Assembly: GCF_001306145.1 (NCBI RefSeq)
Contig: NZ_LGKO01000005.1
Location: 558,001-622,000, forward strand
Source of the DNA: Thermanaerothrix daxensis
Lineage (GTDB): Bacteria > Chloroflexota > Anaerolineae > Anaerolineales > Anaerolineaceae
DNA: 64,000 nucleotides
Direction: 5' to 3'
Shown: positions 8,639-18,800 of the stretch, one piece after another
How the letters are laid out: each line of letters opens with the position of its first letter
Position numbering within the stretch: position 1 is the stretch's first letter
Notes under the pieces: model-generated
Told to the model about the DNA's origin: nothing
What the model saw: the letters and a program-made list of their open reading frames with translations, nothing else
Databases searched by the model: none
Made by a program: the position numbers and the translations under genes

Positions 8639-9139
8639 TCATTCTCCAAAGGTTTCGTAGTAAACCTTGTTCGCTTCATACCGCGTACGTGGGGGCTTAT
8701 GCTCTGCCGGGTGCCCGATGGCCAGTAAACAGAGCACGCGCCAGAGCGGAGGAATGTTAAGCAGAGCGCGTACTTTCTTTTCATATTCGGTTCGGGGGTA
8801 AATCGCAACCCAAACTCCTCCTAATCCCAGTCCCGCGGCTGCCAGCAGCAGGTTTTCGGCAGCGGCGCTGCAATCTTCAATCCAATGATCCGAGAGGTTA
8901 GGATTGCCCAATACGGCGAAGACCACCGGAGCCTCCGCGCACATGAAGGCCCATTGCTTGATGGCAGCCAGGGCACGTCGGCGTTCGGCCTCGCGCACCA
9001 CAACAAATGCCCACGGGCGTACATCGTTGGCGGAGGGCGCCGCCATGGCGGCTTTGAGCAGAAGATCAATGCTCTCATCACTGACTGGCTCGCCAGTGTA
9101 TTTACGGATACTGCGGCGGCGGAATATAAAGGAAATAAT
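8639..9139 (-). CDS. Nitroreductase family protein
   Basis: A small FMN-dependent oxidoreductase-like protein. The frame encodes RRRSIRKYTGEPVSDESI followed by LLLKAAMAAPSANDVRPW, the standard N-terminal flavin-binding region, then LGLGGVWVAIYPR and the C-terminal domain ending ALLNIPPLWRVLCLLAIGHP. The first ATG in frame (9046) lies inside this conserved region, so it cannot be the true start. Upstream, the frame is open to a TGA but offers no ATG, GTG or TTG; ATT codons at 9139 or 9136 are the best-placed candidates. The start is therefore uncertain: a rare AUU start, or a decayed 5' end. Electron acceptor substrate unknown. Confidence 0.8.
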   Translation of the reverse strand: MISFIFRRRSIRKYTGEPVSDESIDLLLKAAMAAPSANDVRPWAFVVVREAERRRALAAIKQWAFMCAEAPVVFAVLGNPNLSDHWIEDCSAAAENLLLAAAGLGLGGVWVAIYPRTEYEKKVRALLNIPPLWRVLCLLAIGHPAEHKPPRTRYEANKVYYETFGE

Positions 9140-9341
9140 GGGGGGGCTGGGTTTGAGGCCTCAGCCAGATTGTGCGACCGGTAAAATCCACCCCGTCGAG
9201 TTGGGCTGCCAGGAGACGAGTCTCACCATTTTGCAGAAATGCCATCAAGCCGGTAGGGCTGGGTTCCAACCGCACCACCGGCTCGGTGATCTCCTGCTGC
9301 TCATCTGTATCTCGGATAAGAATGCGCCAGTTCTCTGCCAT
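9102..9341 (-). CDS. Small conserved-looking protein of unknown function
   Basis: A 79-residue protein that I do not recognise. It starts MAENWRILIRDTDEQQ, has an alternating hydrophobic/polar pattern suggestive of beta strands, and ends in a proline/tyrosine-rich tail. Its 3' end overlaps the start region of the nitroreductase gene, and it lies 15 bases after the molybdenum hydroxylase subunit, so all three minus-strand genes could form one operon. Codon use looks coding, but there is no family evidence. Confidence 0.55.
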   Translation of the reverse strand: MAENWRILIRDTDEQQEITEPVVRLEPSPTGLMAFLQNGETRLLAAQLDGVDFTGRTIWLRPQTQPPHYFLYIPPPQYP

Positions 9342-9356
9342 ATGGCCCCCTTGGAG

Positions 9357-11567
9357 TTAAGGGTTTCGGGTGGCCTGGAGGGCTTGCCATAGACGCTCTG
9401 GGGTTACCGGGAAAGCATGCATCCACACCCCGGTAGCATCATGAATGGCGGCCAGGACAGCAGGTGTGAGCGGCAGGTAGGGTAATTCTCCCACGCCCCG
9501 CGCCCCCCACGGCCCGCGAGGATCCGGCACTTGCACGATGACCGTCTCGACTTTTTCGGGAGCATCCAGGACGGTGGGGATGAGGTAAGTGCTCAACTGA
9601 TCGGTCAGCACGTAACCATCTTTCATGATGAAGTTTTCCAATAGTGCATAACCTTCTGCCTGTACGATGGCTCCTTCGACCTGTCCTTCAACCAGTTTGG
9701 GGTTGATGGCCTGTCCAACATCATCGGCGGCCACGACCCGCACGATGCGCACCTGACCGGTTTCTGTGTCCACTTCCACCTCAACCGCCTGAGCCGCATA
9801 GGCATAGGCAAAATTGGGCATGGAATAGCCGGTTTCTGGCGTGAAGGGGGTTGTTTTGGGGGCCAGATAGGTGTACTCACCAATGGCCGGGCGCTCTTCG
9901 TCCTTCCACTTGCGGAGAGCCATTTCAGCCGCTCCCCGAATGGCATTGCCAGCCATAAAGGTCATCCGTGAGGCCGAAACGCTGCCGGCATTGCCCATGT
10001 TGTGAGTGTCATGGGTGATCAGAGTCACTTTCTCAACCGGTACGCCTAGGGCTTCAGCCGCCATTTGAACCATGACGGTGTGAGTACCCTGCCCGACTTC
10101 AGCACCGGCGTGATGAAGCACGACACGCTCTATTTCTTCTGCACCATGGAGTTCAATCCGCGCCCAACAGTTTTCCTGGTAGCCAAAACTAAACCCCACG
10201 TTCTTAAAGCCACAGGCAAAGCCGATGCCCCGTCGGAGGGTTGCGTTGGGAGGCTGCTGGGATAGTTCGCGCTTGCGTTGCTCCCAGCCGAAACGTTCAG
10301 CAGCTGCCTGGATGACCTTAGAGATGCTGATGGGATCTGGTGGCGTGGTACCGACGGCCAGGGTATCCCCTTCGCGCAAGGCGTTTTTCAGGCGCAGTTC
10401 CACCGGGTCCATGCCTAATTTCTCGGCCAGTTTGCTCATCTGCATCTCGGCAATAAAAAGGGCCTGTGGGGCACCAAAGCCGCGGAAGGCGCAGGTGGGC
10501 AGGTTGTTCGTGTAAACCCCATACACATCGGCCTTCACATGAGGAATAAAGTACGGGCCAGTGTGGACCACAGTAGCGTTCCCCAGCACTTTGTTGGTGG
10601 TGTAGAGATAGGCGCCTGCATCAGCAATGACCTCGGTTTCGGCGGCGACGAGTTTGCCTTCACGCGTGGCCCCCCAACGAGCGCGCACGTACATGGGGTG
10701 ACGCTTGCCATGACCAATGATGGATTCGCGGCGTGACCAGACAATCTTCACCGGGCGGTTGAGTTTCCAGGCTGCCAGGGCCAGGACAATTTGAACCGAC
10801 ATGTCCTCACGCCCCCCAAATGCACCACCGATGGCCGGATAGATGACGCGCACTTTTTCCAATGGGAGGCCCAGGGCGTGTGCGATTTGCTTCTGATCCG
10901 TATGTGTCCACTGACCGGCCACCTGAACCACAATCCGCCCTTCCTCATCTACATAAGCCAGGCCTGCCTCGGGCTGCAGGTAAGCGTGTTCCTGGAAGGG
11001 TAACTGGTATTCTCCTTCCACAAGGATATCTGCCTGGGCAAATCCCTCACTGATATCCCCTTTGCGGATTTTGTAATGAACGCAAACATTAGTGTCTCCG
11101 CGTTCTGGGTGGATGAGGGGCGCGCCGGGCTTCATGGCCTCGCGCGGGTCGGTCACAACCGGTAAATCTTCATACTCGATATCTATCAGCTTGCAGGCTG
11201 CAGCCGCCGCTTCTTCAGTCTCTGCGACTACCAGCGCCACCTGATCCCCGACAAAACGCACTACATCTGCGCCGGGCTTATCAGAACCCGGACCGCAGAG
11301 TACGGGCTGGTCAGGTTGCTGGAGGCCATACTCGTTGACCGGAACATCTTTTGCGGTAAAGACTGCTACCACACCCGGGTAGGCCTCGGCCCTGGAGGTG
11401 TCAATTTTGAGGATGCGTGCATGAGGACGTTCGGCAAAGCGAATTTTCATGTGCAGCATTCCCGGCATTGAGAGATCGCCAGGGTACCTGGCTGTGCCGG
11501 TGACTTTGGCAATGGCGTCTACCCGTGGAATAGACTTGCCAATGACCTTGTAAGCCGGGTTTTCCAT
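9357..11567 (-). CDS. Xanthine dehydrogenase-family molybdopterin-binding large subunit
   Basis: The catalytic subunit of a molybdenum hydroxylase (xanthine dehydrogenase / aldehyde oxidase / CO dehydrogenase superfamily). The 736-residue protein begins with the aldehyde-oxidase a/b hammerhead domain (about residues 10-125: IPRVDAIAKVTGTARYPGD) and continues with the molybdopterin-binding domain (GGAFGGRED, AFRGFGAPQ, GAEVGQGTHTVMVQ). The catalytic Glu is in GARGVGELPYLPL near the C-terminus. AFRGFG rather than CO dehydrogenase AYRCSFR argues against CODH. The usual FAD and 2Fe-2S subunit genes are not adjacent. Substrate unknown. GGGAGGG precedes the ATG. Confidence 0.88.
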   Translation of the reverse strand: MENPAYKVIGKSIPRVDAIAKVTGTARYPGDLSMPGMLHMKIRFAERPHARILKIDTSRAEAYPGVVAVFTAKDVPVNEYGLQQPDQPVLCGPGSDKPGADVVRFVGDQVALVVAETEEAAAAACKLIDIEYEDLPVVTDPREAMKPGAPLIHPERGDTNVCVHYKIRKGDISEGFAQADILVEGEYQLPFQEHAYLQPEAGLAYVDEEGRIVVQVAGQWTHTDQKQIAHALGLPLEKVRVIYPAIGGAFGGREDMSVQIVLALAAWKLNRPVKIVWSRRESIIGHGKRHPMYVRARWGATREGKLVAAETEVIADAGAYLYTTNKVLGNATVVHTGPYFIPHVKADVYGVYTNNLPTCAFRGFGAPQALFIAEMQMSKLAEKLGMDPVELRLKNALREGDTLAVGTTPPDPISISKVIQAAAERFGWEQRKRELSQQPPNATLRRGIGFACGFKNVGFSFGYQENCWARIELHGAEEIERVVLHHAGAEVGQGTHTVMVQMAAEALGVPVEKVTLITHDTHNMGNAGSVSASRMTFMAGNAIRGAAEMALRKWKDEERPAIGEYTYLAPKTTPFTPETGYSMPNFAYAYAAQAVEVEVDTETGQVRIVRVVAADDVGQAINPKLVEGQVEGAIVQAEGYALLENFIMKDGYVLTDQLSTYLIPTVLDAPEKVETVIVQVPDPRGPWGARGVGELPYLPLTPAVLAAIHDATGVWMHAFPVTPERLWQALQATRNP

Positions 11568-11738
11568 GGTACAACCCTCCCGTGATGCAGGTTTCTGACT
11601 CCCTGGTTTGTTTAAAGATTTTAGCGCTTTCGTGGGGATTGAGGAAAGTTATGTTTGTCTTAAAATACCTGTGATTGCCCTGGTGAGTTCGACTTGAATA
11701 TGGGATAATAAACCAAACCTTGGTAAGGAGCATGCATT

Positions 11739-11936
11739 ATGAACGGGCGAAGCGAACCGAAAACCGAGACGATTGCGGAAACCGAAAATTACATGGCCTG
11801 GCGGGCGGAAGAACCCGATGGCGAGATGACCTATCACCTGGAATTGGGCAACTTTACCGTGCATTTCTTCCAGGAAGAATGGGACGAATTTCTACAACTG
11901 ATGCGGGCGGTAATAGAGAGCGAAGAAAAGGGATAA
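11739..11936 (+). CDS. Small acidic protein of unknown function
   Basis: A 65-residue protein with no family I recognise. It is acidic and has the pattern ETENYMAWRAEEPDGEMTYHLE then LGNFTVHFFQEEW and an amphipathic C-terminal helix (FLQLMRAVIESEEKG); the beta-strand then helix order suggests a small folded domain. TAAGGAG lies at good distance from the ATG. It sits 31 bases before fmt on the same strand and may be its operon partner. Function cannot be inferred. Confidence 0.7.
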   Translation: MNGRSEPKTETIAETENYMAWRAEEPDGEMTYHLELGNFTVHFFQEEWDEFLQLMRAVIESEEKG

Positions 11937-11967
11937 TCCCTTTCGAGCCTTCTTTCAAGATCGTTCT

Positions 11968-12894
11968 ATGGAGGCCCTGCGCATCGTTTTCATGGGCTCA
12001 CCCGAATTTGCGCTGCCAACCTTGCGGGAACTGGCAGCGCATTACTCCGTAGTCGGGGTGGTCACTCAGCCTGATCGCCCGGCCGGACGAGGGCAGAAGC
12101 TCACCCCTCCCCCGGTTAAGGTGCTGGCCCAATCTCTAGGACTGCCAGTCATTCAACCAGAAAGGCTACGCCAGCCAGAGGCTTTGGCGCAACTGCAGGC
12201 CTGGCAGCCGGATCTCATTGTGGTGGCGGCTTTTGGACAGATTCTACGCCAGAACGTTTTGGAGTTACCCCCCTATGGGTGTGTGAATGTTCATGCCTCG
12301 CTGCTGCCGCGCTGGCGAGGGGCTGCTCCTATTCAGGCGGCGTTGCTCCATGGGGATGCTGAGACGGGGGTTACCATCATGAAAATGGATGCAGGGGTGG
12401 ATACCGGCCCCATTCTGAGCCAGCGCCGGGAGCCCATCCGCGAGGATGACAATGCTGAAACCCTGAGTCAACGCCTGGCAGAACTGGGGGCTCAGCTGCT
12501 GATCGAAACTTTACCCGATTACCTTGCGGGACGGCTTGTCCCTCAGCCCCAGGACGAGCGCATGGCGACTTACGCCCCCATGCTTAAGAAAGAGGATGGA
12601 CGCTTGGACTGGCAGCAACCCGCCGAGGTGCTGGTGCGCAAGGTGCGGGCTTTCACGCCCTGGCCCGGGGCTTTCCTGGAATTTCGCGGTGCACCTCTAA
12701 AAGTACTGCGAGCGCACAAGGTAGATACCCTTGCGCTTCAACCCGGTCAGCGGGGGGTTTTGGAAGGTCGGCCGGCCATAGGAACGGTGGCGGGGAGTCT
12801 GGTTTTGGATGAGGTGCAACCAGCCGGGAAACGTTCCATGGCAGGGGCGGATTTTCTGCGCGGTGCACGAGATTGGACGAACGGAGAGACATAA
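11968..12894 (+). CDS. fmt: Methionyl-tRNA formyltransferase
   Basis: Transfers a formyl group from 10-formyl-tetrahydrofolate to initiator Met-tRNA. The 308-residue protein shows RIVFMGSPEFALPTLREL at the N-terminus, the folate-binding and catalytic loop NVHASLLPRWRGAAPIQ (catalytic Asn and His), and GVTIMKMDAGVDTGPIL with the catalytic Asp. The C-terminal domain contains VRAFTPWPGAF. Length is normal. It is followed directly by a ketopantoate-reductase-like gene whose TTG start lies one base after the stop codon. Confidence 0.96.
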   Translation: MEALRIVFMGSPEFALPTLRELAAHYSVVGVVTQPDRPAGRGQKLTPPPVKVLAQSLGLPVIQPERLRQPEALAQLQAWQPDLIVVAAFGQILRQNVLELPPYGCVNVHASLLPRWRGAAPIQAALLHGDAETGVTIMKMDAGVDTGPILSQRREPIREDDNAETLSQRLAELGAQLLIETLPDYLAGRLVPQPQDERMATYAPMLKKEDGRLDWQQPAEVLVRKVRAFTPWPGAFLEFRGAPLKVLRAHKVDTLALQPGQRGVLEGRPAIGTVAGSLVLDEVQPAGKRSMAGADFLRGARDWTNGET

Positions 12895-12895
12895 T

Positions 12896-13984
12896 TTGCG
12901 CTCTGCATCTCTGAAATCCCCTTCTATTCCACGCTGGTCGTTTCTTTGCATAGGGGCGGGTGCGCTGGGGACCTACATTGGGGTAAGCCTGATGCTGGCC
13001 GGTCAGCGGGTTGTTTTCCTGGTGCGACCAACCACTGCTGAGGCACTACGGACCCGTGGCCTGCGCCTGGTGCTGGGGAAAACTGCTCATACGATTTCTG
13101 AGCCGCTCCTGGCCACGTCACTAGATGAAGCGCTTACCCTTGGGCCGTACGATATGGGGCTGGTAACAGTAAAGGCCTATGATGTCGAAGCCCTGGCTCA
13201 GGACTTGCTCCCCTACCATGCAGCGTTGCCCCCGCTGGTGTGTTTGCAGAACGGGGTAGAAAGTGAGGTCATTTTCGCCCGAGTGGTGGGTGAAGCGAAT
13301 GTCATCCCAGCCACGTTGACCAGTGCCATCTCCCGTCCTGCGCCGGGTGAAGCGGTCCTGGAACGCTTAAGGGGGATGGGTGTGGCGGGGGATCACAAGT
13401 TGCTTCCTCCGCTATTGGCTATTTTGAATGCAGCCGGGCTACGCGCTCGGGAATACCCCAATGCCATGGCGATGAAGTGGTCGAAACTGCTGACCAATTT
13501 ATTGGCCAATGCCTCTGCCGCAATCCTGGATATGACGCCAGCTGAGATCTTTGCTCATCCGGGGCTCTATGCCCTGGAAGTGGGACAAATCCGTGAGGCT
13601 TTGGCCGTTATGCGGGCACTTGGGCTGCAGGTGGTCAATCTGCCTGGTGCGCCTCTTCGCCCGTTAATCGCTATGATGAACGTCTTGCCCCTCTCTTTTA
13701 GCCGGCTCGTTTTAGGTCCATTTCTGAGCCGTGGTCGTGGTTCGAAAATGCCCTCTTTACACATTGATCTACGTGGGGGGCGTGGTCAAACCGAGGTGGA
13801 CTTTCTCAATGGTGCTGTGGTGCGTTTTGGTCAGCGCCTGCAAATTCCGACGCCCATCAATCGTGTTCTCAACGAAACCCTGCTGGCGCTGAGCCGGGGG
13901 GATCTTTCTCTGAGAGATTTTCAAAAACATCCTGAAGCCCTGCTCGATCTTGTTCAACATGCCAGGAGGGCATTATATCTATGA
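12896..13984 (+). CDS. Ketopantoate reductase (ApbA/PanE) family protein
   Basis: An NADPH-dependent 2-dehydropantoate 2-reductase-like enzyme; if it is true PanE it makes pantoate for coenzyme A. About 362 residues. The Rossmann motif is CIGAGALGTYIG, followed by LVRP and VTVKAYDVEA, QNGVESE, then the catalytic region KWSKLLTNLLANAS and C-terminal PTPINRVLNE. Somewhat longer than typical PanE (about 300). I chose TTG 12896, directly after the fmt stop and behind GGAGAG; the open frame extends upstream inside fmt but shows no family similarity there. It overlaps the next gene by 4 bases. Family members often act on other 2-keto acids, so the exact substrate is uncertain. Confidence 0.85.
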   Translation: MRSASLKSPSIPRWSFLCIGAGALGTYIGVSLMLAGQRVVFLVRPTTAEALRTRGLRLVLGKTAHTISEPLLATSLDEALTLGPYDMGLVTVKAYDVEALAQDLLPYHAALPPLVCLQNGVESEVIFARVVGEANVIPATLTSAISRPAPGEAVLERLRGMGVAGDHKLLPPLLAILNAAGLRAREYPNAMAMKWSKLLTNLLANASAAILDMTPAEIFAHPGLYALEVGQIREALAVMRALGLQVVNLPGAPLRPLIAMMNVLPLSFSRLVLGPFLSRGRGSKMPSLHIDLRGGRGQTEVDFLNGAVVRFGQRLQIPTPINRVLNETLLALSRGDLSLRDFQKHPEALLDLVQHARRALYL

Positions 13985-15384
13985 AAGTACCCGAATGGGT
14001 TTTTGATGCTGTGTTTTACCAAATCTTTCCGGATCGGTTTGCTAATGGCGACCCAGGTAATGATCCGCCGAATGTGCACCCATGGGGGGCACCGCCTGAC
14101 CTGTATCATTTTCAAGGGGGAGATTTACGAGGCATTCTTCAAAAGTTAGATTATTTGCTTGATCTGGGGATCACTGCCATCTATCTCAACCCAATTTTTC
14201 TTTCTCCCTCCACACACCGTTACAACACCACGGATTATTTTCGAATTGACGAACGCCTGGGGAGCATGCAGGATTTTGAGAACCTTTTGGCGCATGCTCA
14301 TCGGCATGGGGTGCGTATTCTCCTGGACGGGGTTTTTAATCACTGCGGGAGGGGGTTCTTTGCTTTTGTGGATGTGCTTGAGAATCAGCAGCACTCGGCA
14401 TATCGGGATTGGTTTCACATTTATAAGTTCCCGGTTAATGCTTACTCGCGGGGCCCAGCCCGGTACGAAGCCTGGTGGGGGATCAAAAGCCTGCCTAAAT
14501 TTAACACCGATAACCCGCGAGTGCGGGCTTATCTGATGAACGTGGCGCGCTTTTGGACCGAAAAGGGCATTGATGGTTGGCGTCTGGATGTGCCCAATGA
14601 GATTGACGACGATGCCTTCTGGGCGGAGTTTCGGGAAACGGTGAAGCAAATCAATCCGGACGCTTATTTAGTGGGCGAGATTTGGGAGGTTAACCCACGT
14701 TGGGTAAGCGAAGGGCACTTTGACGGTCTGATGAATTACCCCTTGCGTGAGGCCATTCTACGCTTTCTCAATCGGGAGATGACGGCTACTCAGTTTGCGG
14801 GTGATGTTGAGCGCGTGCTCCATGCGTATGCACCTGAAAATCGTCTGGCCATGTACGTACCCCTGGGGTCACATGACACCCCGCGGGTTATGACCGTCCT
14901 GGGAGGGCACCGTGAAGCGGTCAAAATGGCTTTTGCACTTCAATTTGCCTTGCCAGGCGCACCTGCTATTTACTATGGGGATGAAATTGGGCTGCCGGGT
15001 GAGAAAGATCCGGATTGCCGCCGTGCCTTCCCGTGGGATGAATCGTTCTGGGATCTCGACCTGAGGGCTTGGGTCAAGCGTTTAATTCAGTTGCGCAAAG
15101 CCGAGGTGGCGTTACGACGCGGCGATTTTCGGTTTGTCAGCGTGGAAGACTCCAGCCGCTGCTGTGCGTTCGTGCGTCAGCATGCTCGTGAACGGGTGTT
15201 GGTGGTAGCCAATGCAGGTGCACAAGATCGCACGGTGGGAATTCGCTTAGAAGCCCTGGGGCAGGTTGATAGATCTGCCATCCGGCCTCTGTTGGGGGAG
15301 GCATTCAACTGGTGGGTAGACGAGGATTGTCTACGGGTCAGTTTGCCCCCCTATGGGGTGTTTTGGGCGGCTTGCCCGGCGTAA
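13981..15384 (+). CDS. GH13 alpha-amylase family hydrolase (neopullulanase/cyclomaltodextrinase-like)
   Basis: A 467-residue alpha-glucan hydrolase. The four GH13 regions are all present: region I ILLDGVFNHCG, region II GWRLDVPNE with the nucleophile Asp, region III LVGEIWE with the acid/base Glu, and region IV SHDTPR. The start VFYQIFPDRFANGD is typical of the neopullulanase/cyclomaltodextrinase subgroup, but the N-terminal beta domain that those enzymes usually carry is missing. No signal peptide is seen, so it is probably cytoplasmic. It begins within the last codon of the preceding reductase gene (ATGA overlap). Confidence 0.9.
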   Translation: MKVPEWVFDAVFYQIFPDRFANGDPGNDPPNVHPWGAPPDLYHFQGGDLRGILQKLDYLLDLGITAIYLNPIFLSPSTHRYNTTDYFRIDERLGSMQDFENLLAHAHRHGVRILLDGVFNHCGRGFFAFVDVLENQQHSAYRDWFHIYKFPVNAYSRGPARYEAWWGIKSLPKFNTDNPRVRAYLMNVARFWTEKGIDGWRLDVPNEIDDDAFWAEFRETVKQINPDAYLVGEIWEVNPRWVSEGHFDGLMNYPLREAILRFLNREMTATQFAGDVERVLHAYAPENRLAMYVPLGSHDTPRVMTVLGGHREAVKMAFALQFALPGAPAIYYGDEIGLPGEKDPDCRRAFPWDESFWDLDLRAWVKRLIQLRKAEVALRRGDFRFVSVEDSSRCCAFVRQHARERVLVVANAGAQDRTVGIRLEALGQVDRSAIRPLLGEAFNWWVDEDCLRVSLPPYGVFWAACPA

Positions 15385-15741
15385 TTAGCCGCCCGGAGAC
15401 ATCTGGGCATAAATTTGGTTGGTTTTAGCCGCCATGATAAAGTCGTTGCGATGCAGGCCGCCAATGGCATGCGTCCACCATGCAACAGTGACTTTGCCCC
15501 ATTCGGTGATCATCATGGGGTGGTGCCCCTCGGCTTCAGCGATCTGACCAATGCGATTGGTGAATTCCAGGGCGGTTGCAAAATCGCGAAATTTGAAAGT
15601 GCGCTGCAAGCGCTTTTGATTCTCTACTTCCATGACCTCCCAACCCGGCACTTCGGAAAGCATTTGGGCAATCTCGCCCTCGCTCATGGGAGGAACACCC
15701 CCATGGCACAGGACGCACTTTTCTTCGGCCAACCTGTTCAT
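15385..15741 (-). CDS. Pterin-4a-carbinolamine dehydratase-like protein
   Basis: Recycles 4a-hydroxytetrahydropterin, or acts in pterin metabolism generally. The 118-residue protein has the family core TFKFRDFATALEFTNRIG then AEAEGHHPMMITEWGKVTV and WWTHAIGGLHRNDFIMAAK, including the His-His-Pro catalytic motif. Extra N-terminal residues (CVLCHGGVPPMS) form a CxxC pair common in bacterial members. It converges with the GH13 gene: the two stop codons touch. A GGAGAT site precedes the ATG. No aromatic amino-acid hydroxylase gene is nearby. Confidence 0.9.
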   Translation of the reverse strand: MNRLAEEKCVLCHGGVPPMSEGEIAQMLSEVPGWEVMEVENQKRLQRTFKFRDFATALEFTNRIGQIAEAEGHHPMMITEWGKVTVAWWTHAIGGLHRNDFIMAAKTNQIYAQMSPGG

Positions 15742-15837
15742 ACGTTGATCTCCTTCCGTATCTCATTGATCCAGACAAGTTTATTATAGACCCTATTAGT
15801 CTGAATAGCAAAGGTCAGCCGAAGGTGTAGAAGATTG

Positions 15838-18800
15838 TCACTGGCTGAGATGATGGAGCATGGCCTCAAGTTTGAAACCGCTTTTCTCGGCGGCTTCTAG
15901 CAGTGTTTGGCTGAGATGGTGCACTGAAAGCACACGTTCATAGAAGAGGGTGCTCTTCCAGGTTGGTAAACTGGCCAGGGGCAGGAGCGCGGCGGCTTCC
16001 ATTAAGGCAACGAGGGTTTCGAAGCCCTCTTTATGGAACCAGAGAACGCCCTCATGGGTGTGCAGGCCGATCAGGGTTTGAATATCCGGGCTAGCCAGCC
16101 AATACCCTACCATTTCGGCCGGAGTTCGGTGAGCCTCCCGCTCGAACCACTTCTGTTGGGCGATTAACGCCCGGACGGCTGTGGGGAGCGTTTGGGATTG
16201 TGCGGGAGTGAGTCCAAGCGCTAAGGCACTTTCAGAGAGCAACTGGGAGACCTGCCAGGTTTCGAACCAATCCAGGCTAGTCGCTTCCACTCCCGTTTCT
16301 CCTTTGACGCGACCGATTTCCATAAAAAACGTGGCACAGAGCAAAGCGAGCCAGCGTTCGGGGGAGGCAAGAAGCCGTTCCTGCAATTCCTTCAATGCCT
16401 GATTGAGGCGTTGGGTGGTGGGTAGCTCTAGTTTGGAGGCGAGGACTGGCCAATGCAGCACCAGTTTGAGATGCGCCTGGAGATTCCCCAGAATCTCAGC
16501 CCAGGCGTTCTGGTAGCCAGTGAGAGTCTTGATGCCGTTCAGCAGCCCTTCCATCTTGTGTTGGGCTTCGGAAAGCACATGCCAAGGCAGGCTCTGCTGC
16601 GGCTGGGTCAGGCGTTGATGGAGCAGGTAGCCCAGGTAACCGGGGGTGTAAATTTCACGCAGAGGTTGCCAGATGGGTTGCCAGCGGATTTGCTGAAGTG
16701 CATTCCACACACTGGGCACTCCCCGTCCCTGGAGATGTTCCCACAGGTGGCGGTAAGTACCGTTAACGTCATCTGTGACCTCTCGGAAATCCAGGAAAAC
16801 GTGAGCCTGGTAGGCTTTCAACTCGAAGTACAACCCTTTTGCGTGAATCTCAGAGGTAGATTGAATGTATTCCAGACCATCCACCAGATCGCGATAAATG
16901 ACAAAAGTGTCAGGGGCTTGGCTCAGCCCCAGGCCCTCACCCAGGGTATGCTGGGTCAGTCGTCGTTCTCCCCCTTTCTTTTCTAAAAAGCTCACCGAGG
17001 TTTTGATCCAGCCTCGTGTTTCAGCAAAGCGGTTGTGATAAATCACCAGCGCTCTTTCTTCTCCCAAGCGGTTGGAGAAGGCAAGTACATCTTCATTTAC
17101 CACCCCCTCAGGGGTGTAGAAATCGTAGAGCAGGAAGTTCTCCACCCCGGCGAACAGGGCACGGCGATGGAGTAGGGGGAAGATTTGCCGTTCATGCCGG
17201 GCGATGAGATCAGCGTCAGGAGTCTCATCCCAGTAGGCCCGGCGGAATTCCATGCCATACTTCTCGGCAAATCCCTCGATTTGCCCGTGGCCGAACATGG
17301 GCAAGCCCGGAAGTGTGCACATCAAGGTGCAGACACCGAAGTACTTATCTCCCTTGCCAAATTGCTCCACCGCAGTGCGCTCATCGGGATTGTTCATGAA
17401 ATTGACATAACGCTTGAGGATCTCGGGTTCAAATTCCAGAGTGTTCTTGATCAAAGCCCGGTAATTGGCGTTCTCTTCATTGCGGAGCATATTCATGAAG
17501 GCACTGTTGTAGACACGGTGCATGCCCAGAGTACGCACAAAATAGCCTTCCATGAGCCAGAAGGCTTCGGCCAGGAGCAAAGTATCGGGTGCTTCTTGCG
17601 CCACGCGATCCACTACCTCACGCCAGAATTCGTTGGGCATCAGGCGGTCAAATTCCTGGCGAGTAAGCCCGTATTCGGCTCGTGAGGGAATGGCCCCCCC
17701 AGTACCCGGCTCTGGGAACCACAGACGCTGATAGTGACGTTTGGTAAGGGTCATTGCCGCATCGAAACGAATGATCGGGAATTTGCGCGCCACCTCCAAA
17801 ATGGTTTGCATCACTGCCTCACGCACCTCGGGCTTGAGGTAGTTCAACTGGGCGGTATCGTTCCAAGGCATGCTGGTGCCATCATTACCGTGGTAAATGT
17901 AGTGCGTGGCCCCGGTAGCGTAATCCACCCGTTTGAAAACCACGGCTGCATCGGTGCGGTCGTAGTAGTGATCTTCCAGAAATATGCCCACCCGCGGATC
18001 GCTGGACAGGTCGGGCCCGTTGAAGGTATAGGAGGGGAAGGGGCTGTGGTCCAGGCTGATGAACCAATCGGGATGTTCAATTACCCAGTGCGAGTCAATA
18101 CCCATGTGATTGGGCACCATATCACTGGCCAGACGAATGCCGCGCCGCCAAGCACGCTCGCGCAGATTCTGGTAAGCGGCTTCACCGCCCAGATCGTCAG
18201 CGATGCGGTATTCCGCCAGCGAGTAGGCCGAGGCCAGCGCTTCGGGGTTACCACAGAGTTGTTTGATGCGTGCAGAGGCGCGGCTGCGTTCCCACAAGCC
18301 GATCAACCATAATCCGCTAATGCCCCAGTGAGCCAGGGTATCCAGTTCTTCATCTGGGATCTGATCCAGATGGCGAATTGGCCGCCCATATTTCTTACTG
18401 AGCTGGTCCAGCCAGACATACGTGTTCTTGGCAATGAGCACAAGGCGGGGCATCCATTCACGATCGGGACTGAAGGCTTCGGGCTCGCCTTCCAGATGTG
18501 CGTAGGTGGGAATCTCTGTCGGACCCGGTCCTAAAAAAGGCGATTTTTGCTCCTCCTTCAGCAGGTCCAGGCTCTTGAGCAAACGGGTCAGATGCTCCCC
18601 CAGGAGGTATCCCCAGCGTTGGCGGATGTATTCGAGTTGTTCATACAGAGAGTGGGGATGCGCGATCGCTGGGGCGCGCATCATGTCCATGAGGTGCTGA
18701 TTATCCGGGCCAAAGGTGGGCTGAGTAGCCAAAAATTGATAAAGTTCACGAATCAGGGCGGCGTAGGCGGTTTCCTGGCGCAGTTGCCCCTCGTCAAAAA

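Noticed and set aside
15365-15394. 8-bp hairpin at the touching stop codons of the GH13 and pterin dehydratase genes
   Set aside because: No T run on either strand; likely a consequence of GC-rich gene ends, so not reported as a terminator.
16453-18312. Long plus-strand open frames (177, 166 and 192 residues) opposite the large GH13-like gene
   Set aside because: They lie antisense to a gene with four catalytic motifs; no coding signature or ribosome-binding sites.
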